Shown here: piece by piece, positions 60,982-64,000 of the stretch
How positions within the stretch are numbered: position 1 is the stretch's first letter
How the letters are laid out: each line of letters opens with the position of its first letter
Assembly (NCBI GenBank): GCA_009779935.1
Contig: WRAX01000003.1
Span: forward strand, 1-64,000
Length of the DNA: 64,000 bases
Source: Defluviitaleaceae bacterium
GTDB taxonomy: Bacteria > Bacillota > Clostridia > Lachnospirales > WRAX01
Direction: 5' to 3'
The notes under the pieces: model-generated
What the model was told of the DNA's origin: nothing
What the model saw: only the letters and a program-made list of their open reading frames with translations
Databases searched by the model: none
Translations under genes and position numbers: made by a program

Positions 60982-61638
60982 TTGAAGCTTATTTGCATAT
61001 CCGCATCAAATATTTCACATCAAAGCCCGCAAAGCAGCACATCATACAGAATTTGTGAGCTTGCAATAAATGAAATAAGCAAAGAGTTAGGAGTTGCAAA
61101 AGGTGAAATTATAGAGTTAAAGAACAAGTCTATACATCCCTGTATGGGCTGCGGCAAGTGCTATCACTCCCTTAGATGTGTTTTTAATGATGACTTTAAC
61201 TTTATATACGAAAAAGTGATTGAAGCGAATGCCGTCATCATCGTTTCACCTCACTATGCTCCAATTCCGGCGAAATTAGCAGCCTTGCTGGAAAAGATGG
61301 AGCAGATAACATTCTTGCATTGGGGCAAGGACAACTCTTATAAATCCGAGGTGTTTGGAAAACCTGCGGGGTTAATATCCCATGGCGGCGGCGGGGAATG
61401 GGCACTTAAAAGCTACAAAGCCATGGTTAACGACACAATCGCTAATGCACTTGATACAATACAGCTAAAAACCGTACCGTTGAACGAAGAGTGGGAAACC
61501 GGAATTTCCTTGCCCGTGAAAAAGGTGGCGTTTATAGAGGGGTGCATTTTCCCCCACCAAGATTATGATTGGGATTTTATAAGGACGGAAATCTCCACAT
61601 ACGCCAAACAAATCATCGAAAAGTATCGGTGCATCTAA
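60982..61638 (+). CDS. Flavodoxin-fold NAD(P)H oxidoreductase
   Basis: A 218-residue protein of the NADPH-dependent FMN reductase fold: FMN-binding ISASNISHQSPQSSTS at the N-terminus, then a Cys-rich motif CMGCGKCYHSLRC (residues about 54-66, perhaps an iron-sulfur cluster or disulfide), and a central SPHYAPIPAKLAALLEKME. TTG start with AAGGAGG 7 nt upstream. It lies 30 nt after clpC. The fragment of clpC beyond it suggests that this gene was inserted into the clpC-HU interval. Confidence 0.75.
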   Translation: MKLICISASNISHQSPQSSTSYRICELAINEISKELGVAKGEIIELKNKSIHPCMGCGKCYHSLRCVFNDDFNFIYEKVIEANAVIIVSPHYAPIPAKLAALLEKMEQITFLHWGKDNSYKSEVFGKPAGLISHGGGGEWALKSYKAMVNDTIANALDTIQLKTVPLNEEWETGISLPVKKVAFIEGCIFPHQDYDWDFIRTEISTYAKQIIEKYRCI

Positions 61639-61650
61639 AACGTTGTATTT

Positions 61651-61706
61651 ATTTGGCAATTGATGCCAAGGATGGAAGTATTTGTATAGAAATTGCAAAA
61701 AAATAA
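61651..61706 (+). pseudogene. Orphan copy of the clpC 3' end
   Basis: ATTTGGCAATTGATGCC and the rest of this 56-bp segment align with the end of clpC (60896-60951) without gaps. The frame gives [15 protein letters not shown] followed by a stop, versus [15 protein letters not shown] in clpC. Most differences are at third codon positions, which points to a diverged clpC tail rather than a fresh duplication. It has no start and is not part of an open gene. Confidence 0.7.
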
Positions 61707-61735
61707 TAAAAATGCGATTTTTTCACAAATAGGAC

Positions 61736-61764
61736 TTGACAAACGCTCCAAAAAGGTGTATTTT
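61736..61764 (+). promoter_or_regulatory. Sigma-A promoter of the HU gene
   Basis: TTGACA (61736-61741), a 17-bp spacer and TATTTT (61759-61764), giving a leader of about 46 nt before the ATG. Confidence 0.7.
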
Positions 61765-61815
61765 ATTAGTTACTGGGGACGCACCCCGCCATAATTACCC
61801 AAGGAGGAAATTTTA

Positions 61816-62091
61816 ATGAACAAATCTGAATTAGTTTCAGCAGTAGCTGAAAAAGCAGAAATAACCAAAAAGGATGCCGAGAAGTTCATATCAACTTTCG
61901 TAGATGTTGTAACTGGTGAGCTTGCGAAAGGCGGCAAAGTGCAATTGGTAGGCTTTGGTACCTTTGATGTGGCTGAGAGAGCCGCCCGTGAAGGCAGAAA
62001 CCCGCAAACCGGTGCACCAATGAAAATTGCCGCTTCTAAAGCTCCACGCTTTAAGGTTGGCAAGGCTTTGAAGGATGCTGTAAACAAGTAA
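61816..62091 (+). CDS. hup: DNA-binding protein HU
   Basis: HU packs and bends DNA. The 91-residue protein has the family start MNKSELVSAVAEKAE, the beta-arm motif with FGTFDVAERAAREGRNPQTG near 46-65, and the end KALKDAVNK. ATG with AAGGAGG 9 nt upstream. Single gene with a promoter before and a terminator after. Confidence 0.95.
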   Translation: MNKSELVSAVAEKAEITKKDAEKFISTFVDVVTGELAKGGKVQLVGFGTFDVAERAAREGRNPQTGAPMKIAASKAPRFKVGKALKDAVNK

Positions 62092-62102
62092 ACATATATA
62101 AT

Positions 62103-62134
62103 GCACCCCTAGGCCATGTGGCAGGGGTGTTTTT
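62103..62134 (+). terminator. Intrinsic terminator after the HU gene
   Basis: CACCCCT (62104-62110) pairs with AGGGGTG (62123-62129), with an inner GCC/GGC step, followed by TTTTTATTTT. It lies about 12 nt past the HU stop. Confidence 0.85.
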
Positions 62135-62206
62135 ATTTTGTGTGCCATTTTTATTTTTTAGAAAAATTTTGTAACGAATTTGAAACGGCACATCTAACTG
62201 ATATAG

Positions 62207-62359
62207 CCCTTCCGCATCCATCAGGTGTTGTGCGAGCCGGAAGAACCCATAAAGAGACTTTTCCCTGCGGACGTTCGTGGAATTGTCTTTCAAGAAAATT
62301 GGTTTGATTTTTGGGAAAGCAGAAAGCTGGGCAAGGGCGACCTCACCATGCCCGATTAA
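62207..62359 (+). pseudogene. Possible remnant of a coding sequence
   Basis: A 50-codon open stretch, bounded by an in-frame stop at 62204, ends in the protein-like string GIVFQENWFDFWESRKLG...MPD and a stop. Another frame just upstream (ending 62307) reads PHPSGVVRAGRTHKETFP. One nucleotide shift would join them, so this may be a decayed gene end. No family is recognised. Low confidence. Confidence 0.3.
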
Positions 62360-62384
62360 AAATTCAAGAAAGGCCGGAAATATA

Positions 62385-62483
62385 ATGAACATAAAAAATG
62401 GTGCAGAAGCATTTAATGGTGCGCAACCAATGTGCGCCGCCACATTGGAGAAAATTAAAAACAACCAAATTGATGACGTATAA
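62385..62483 (+). CDS. Very small open reading frame
   Basis: A 32-codon frame (MNIKNGAEAFNGAQPMCA, then ATLEKIKN) with AAGG 11 nt before the ATG, and upstream of the strong terminator at 62559-62592. It could be a real microprotein or a chance frame in a degenerate region; I see no motif. Confidence 0.3.
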   Translation: MNIKNGAEAFNGAQPMCAATLEKIKNNQIDDV

Positions 62484-62558
62484 GGGGCTAACAAAATGGC
62501 ACATGTTGGTGCGGCTTTATTGGTCATTGGGCTGTTGCGTAGCAAAAAAATAAAGATG

Positions 62559-62592
62559 CGGGATTGGCAATTGGTTGCTAATCCCGTTTTTT
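62559..62592 (+). terminator. Strong intrinsic terminator in the gap before the VanW gene
   Basis: A 12-bp stem CGGGATTGGCAA (62559-62570) with TTGCTAATCCCG (62575-62586, one G-U) and a 4-nt loop is followed by six Ts (62587-62592). It ends a transcript coming from the left, which shows that some of the 62135-62558 gap is transcribed. Confidence 0.85.
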
Positions 62593-62641
62593 GTCATTTT
62601 ATCAGGCTGGATTGTGGACAGAATATACCTTGGGTGATTTT

Positions 62642-63949
62642 ATGAAAAATATTTTGGCTTTTGGCCTAAGCTTAGGCATAATAACAATGTTAGCAATGGC
62701 AACACCTGATTATGATAAGAAAATTTTACAAAACATCCGCATAAATGGTGTGGATATGGGCGATATAAGCGGATACGATGCCTTGGAGTTGCTGGAAACT
62801 TCCTGTCCCATTGGTGAGCAAAAAATCACCATTGATGGTCAGATTTATATTTTTGCGGACTTTGGTGCAGGTTACGATTTCGCCACCGCCGTGGACGAAG
62901 CCTTGGCATTTAGCGATTGCGGCGGTTTTTTTGACAGATTAAAGAAAAAACGGGCATTAAGATCCAGCCCTTTGGAAATTTATGCTAATTTTATCTATGA
63001 TGAAGACAGGGTAGCGGAAGCCGTTGCCCAAATAGCCGCAAGCAGGTGTATCAACCCCATTGATGCCGGTTACACACTTGAAGATGGCCGGTTCGTTATC
63101 ATCGGCCACAAAATGGGGCAAGAAGTTGATACAGCGGCCTTGCAAGCCCAAATTATTCAGGTTTTGCTCAGCTGCAAGGGCGGGGATGTTGTTTTACCGC
63201 TAATTCCGGTTGCCCCCCGGTTGAAAGAGGCAGATTTTGCCATATCCACCCAGTTGCTGGGCAGTTTTACCACCCCCTTCGACCCTTCCCGCACCGAGCG
63301 TGCCGTAAATCTATCAACCGCCAACAATTACCTTAACAACCAAACCATCCTACCGGGCGAAACCATGTCCGTTTGCCGAGTTTTGCGCCCCCGTATCCTT
63401 GAAAATGGTTATGTGGAGGCAGGGCAGATTATTAACGGCCTGCCGTCATCCGGCATTGGCGGGGGCATTTGCCAAATTTCCAGCACCTTGTATATGGCAG
63501 CATTATATGCCGAATTGGATATTGTGGAGCGGCGAAACCACAGCCTTATGGTGGCATATGCCGGACCCGCCACCGATGCAACGCTGGCCGAAGGAGCCAT
63601 CGACCTTAAAATTAGAAACAGCACGGCGTTTCCCATGCTGGTGCAGTCGGTTTTAAGCTCCCACGGACATACAGTTAATATTTATGGACACGAAAGCCGC
63701 CCCAACGGCCGCCATATAACTTTTGAGGCAGTGCTGATTGAAACCATGCCCTATGACGACAAATTTGTGGAAGATGCCGCCCTGCCGCCAAATTACAGCC
63801 AAATCGCATCATTTGGCATGGATGGTGCAAAATACGAGCTGTACAAAGTTGTGGCAGAAAATGGCGAAGCAAAAAGGACGAAGGTGAACACAAGCACCTA
63901 TCGCCCTTTGCAGCGTATTATTAAAATTGGTGTGCAACCTGATTTATAA
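62642..63949 (+). CDS. VanW-family cell-wall protein
   Basis: A 435-residue protein with an N-terminal signal/anchor helix (about 2-18), a peptidoglycan-binding-4-like region (about 40-210) and a VanW domain (about 215-355) with the Gly-rich signature SSGIGGGICQISSTLY near 277. VanW is linked to vancomycin-resistance clusters but its role is unknown. No VanR/VanS or ligase genes are nearby. ATG at 62642 has GGGTGA 5 nt upstream; the longer frame from 62591 has no ribosome site. Confidence 0.88.
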   Translation: MKNILAFGLSLGIITMLAMATPDYDKKILQNIRINGVDMGDISGYDALELLETSCPIGEQKITIDGQIYIFADFGAGYDFATAVDEALAFSDCGGFFDRLKKKRALRSSPLEIYANFIYDEDRVAEAVAQIAASRCINPIDAGYTLEDGRFVIIGHKMGQEVDTAALQAQIIQVLLSCKGGDVVLPLIPVAPRLKEADFAISTQLLGSFTTPFDPSRTERAVNLSTANNYLNNQTILPGETMSVCRVLRPRILENGYVEAGQIINGLPSSGIGGGICQISSTLYMAALYAELDIVERRNHSLMVAYAGPATDATLAEGAIDLKIRNSTAFPMLVQSVLSSHGHTVNIYGHESRPNGRHITFEAVLIETMPYDDKFVEDAALPPNYSQIASFGMDGAKYELYKVVAENGEAKRTKVNTSTYRPLQRIIKIGVQPDL

Positions 63950-64000
63950 CTTACCAACCAAACCAACACCGGGGCGCAATGTAGGCAAACCGGGCGTCCA

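Noticed and set aside
62051-62545. Minus-strand 164-codon frame in the HU-VanW gap
   Set aside because: It runs through the HU terminator and the end of the HU gene, and lacks a ribosome site.

Overview
The window looks like chromosomal DNA of a flagellated, Gram-positive anaerobe of the class Clostridia (Firmicutes). The evidence is gene order and protein type: a single fla/che block running flgB-flgC-fliE-...-fliA with the Firmicutes-type FliY and MotE, a CheC/CheD/CheX adaptation set, McsA-McsB-ClpC, strong AGGAGG ribosome sites and sigma-A promoters that mostly carry an extended -10 TGn. No rRNA, tRNA, CRISPR array, prophage or transposase was seen.

Layout. 1-4944: a promoter that reads off the left edge, an orphan lipoprotein gene, then rsmH-ftsL-PBP, a cut-down division and cell-wall cluster. 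4969-7633: cheX-yqeG-aroE-comFB-aroK, tightly overlapping, from one promoter. 7568-8591 (minus): nitroreductase plus two small genes, ending at a terminator that lies inside the aroK coding sequence. 8751-41134 (minus): about 32 kb of motility genes covering rod and hook (flgB, flgC, flgD, flgE, fliE, fliK), MS ring and switch (fliF, fliG, fliM, fliY), export gate and ATPase (fliO, fliP, fliQ, fliR, flhA, flhB, fliH, fliI, fliJ), stator (motA, motB, motE, fliL), placement GTPases (flhF, flhG), chemotaxis (cheY, cheC, cheD), a PilZ protein, sigma-D, FapA and small conserved proteins, closing with a class II aldolase. Consensus promoters before flgB, flbD and fapA suggest several transcription units. 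cheA, cheW, cheB, cheR and flagellin are not here. 41124-44172: purM-purN-purD. 44253-49863: an uncharacterised gene with a glycine-rich partner, a cupin gene divergent from an HxlR regulator, a MoxR ATPase/VWA pair, a YgiQ radical SAM protein and a small membrane protein. 49898-52781: yggS and a large secreted amidase.

The most unusual region is 52843-56376: two tandem copies of a cassette in which a consensus promoter drives a short secreted peptide, followed by a strong RNA hairpin and then a membrane-anchored S41-type protease. The two peptides are near-identical through the signal sequence and first mature residues, then diverge completely. In both copies the peptide's Shine-Dalgarno sequence is fully paired in a 12-bp hairpin. 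The one base difference in each hairpin pair is a G-U pair in the RNA, so pairing is kept. This looks like an undescribed peptide-protease system.

56424-63949 (plus): a zinc-ribbon gene occupying the place of ctsR ahead of mcsA-mcsB-clpC, a flavodoxin-like oxidoreductase followed by a stray second copy of the clpC 3' end, the HU gene, a short degenerate stretch and a VanW-family protein. Functions are assigned by reading the translated proteins and recognising family motifs; no database search was run.
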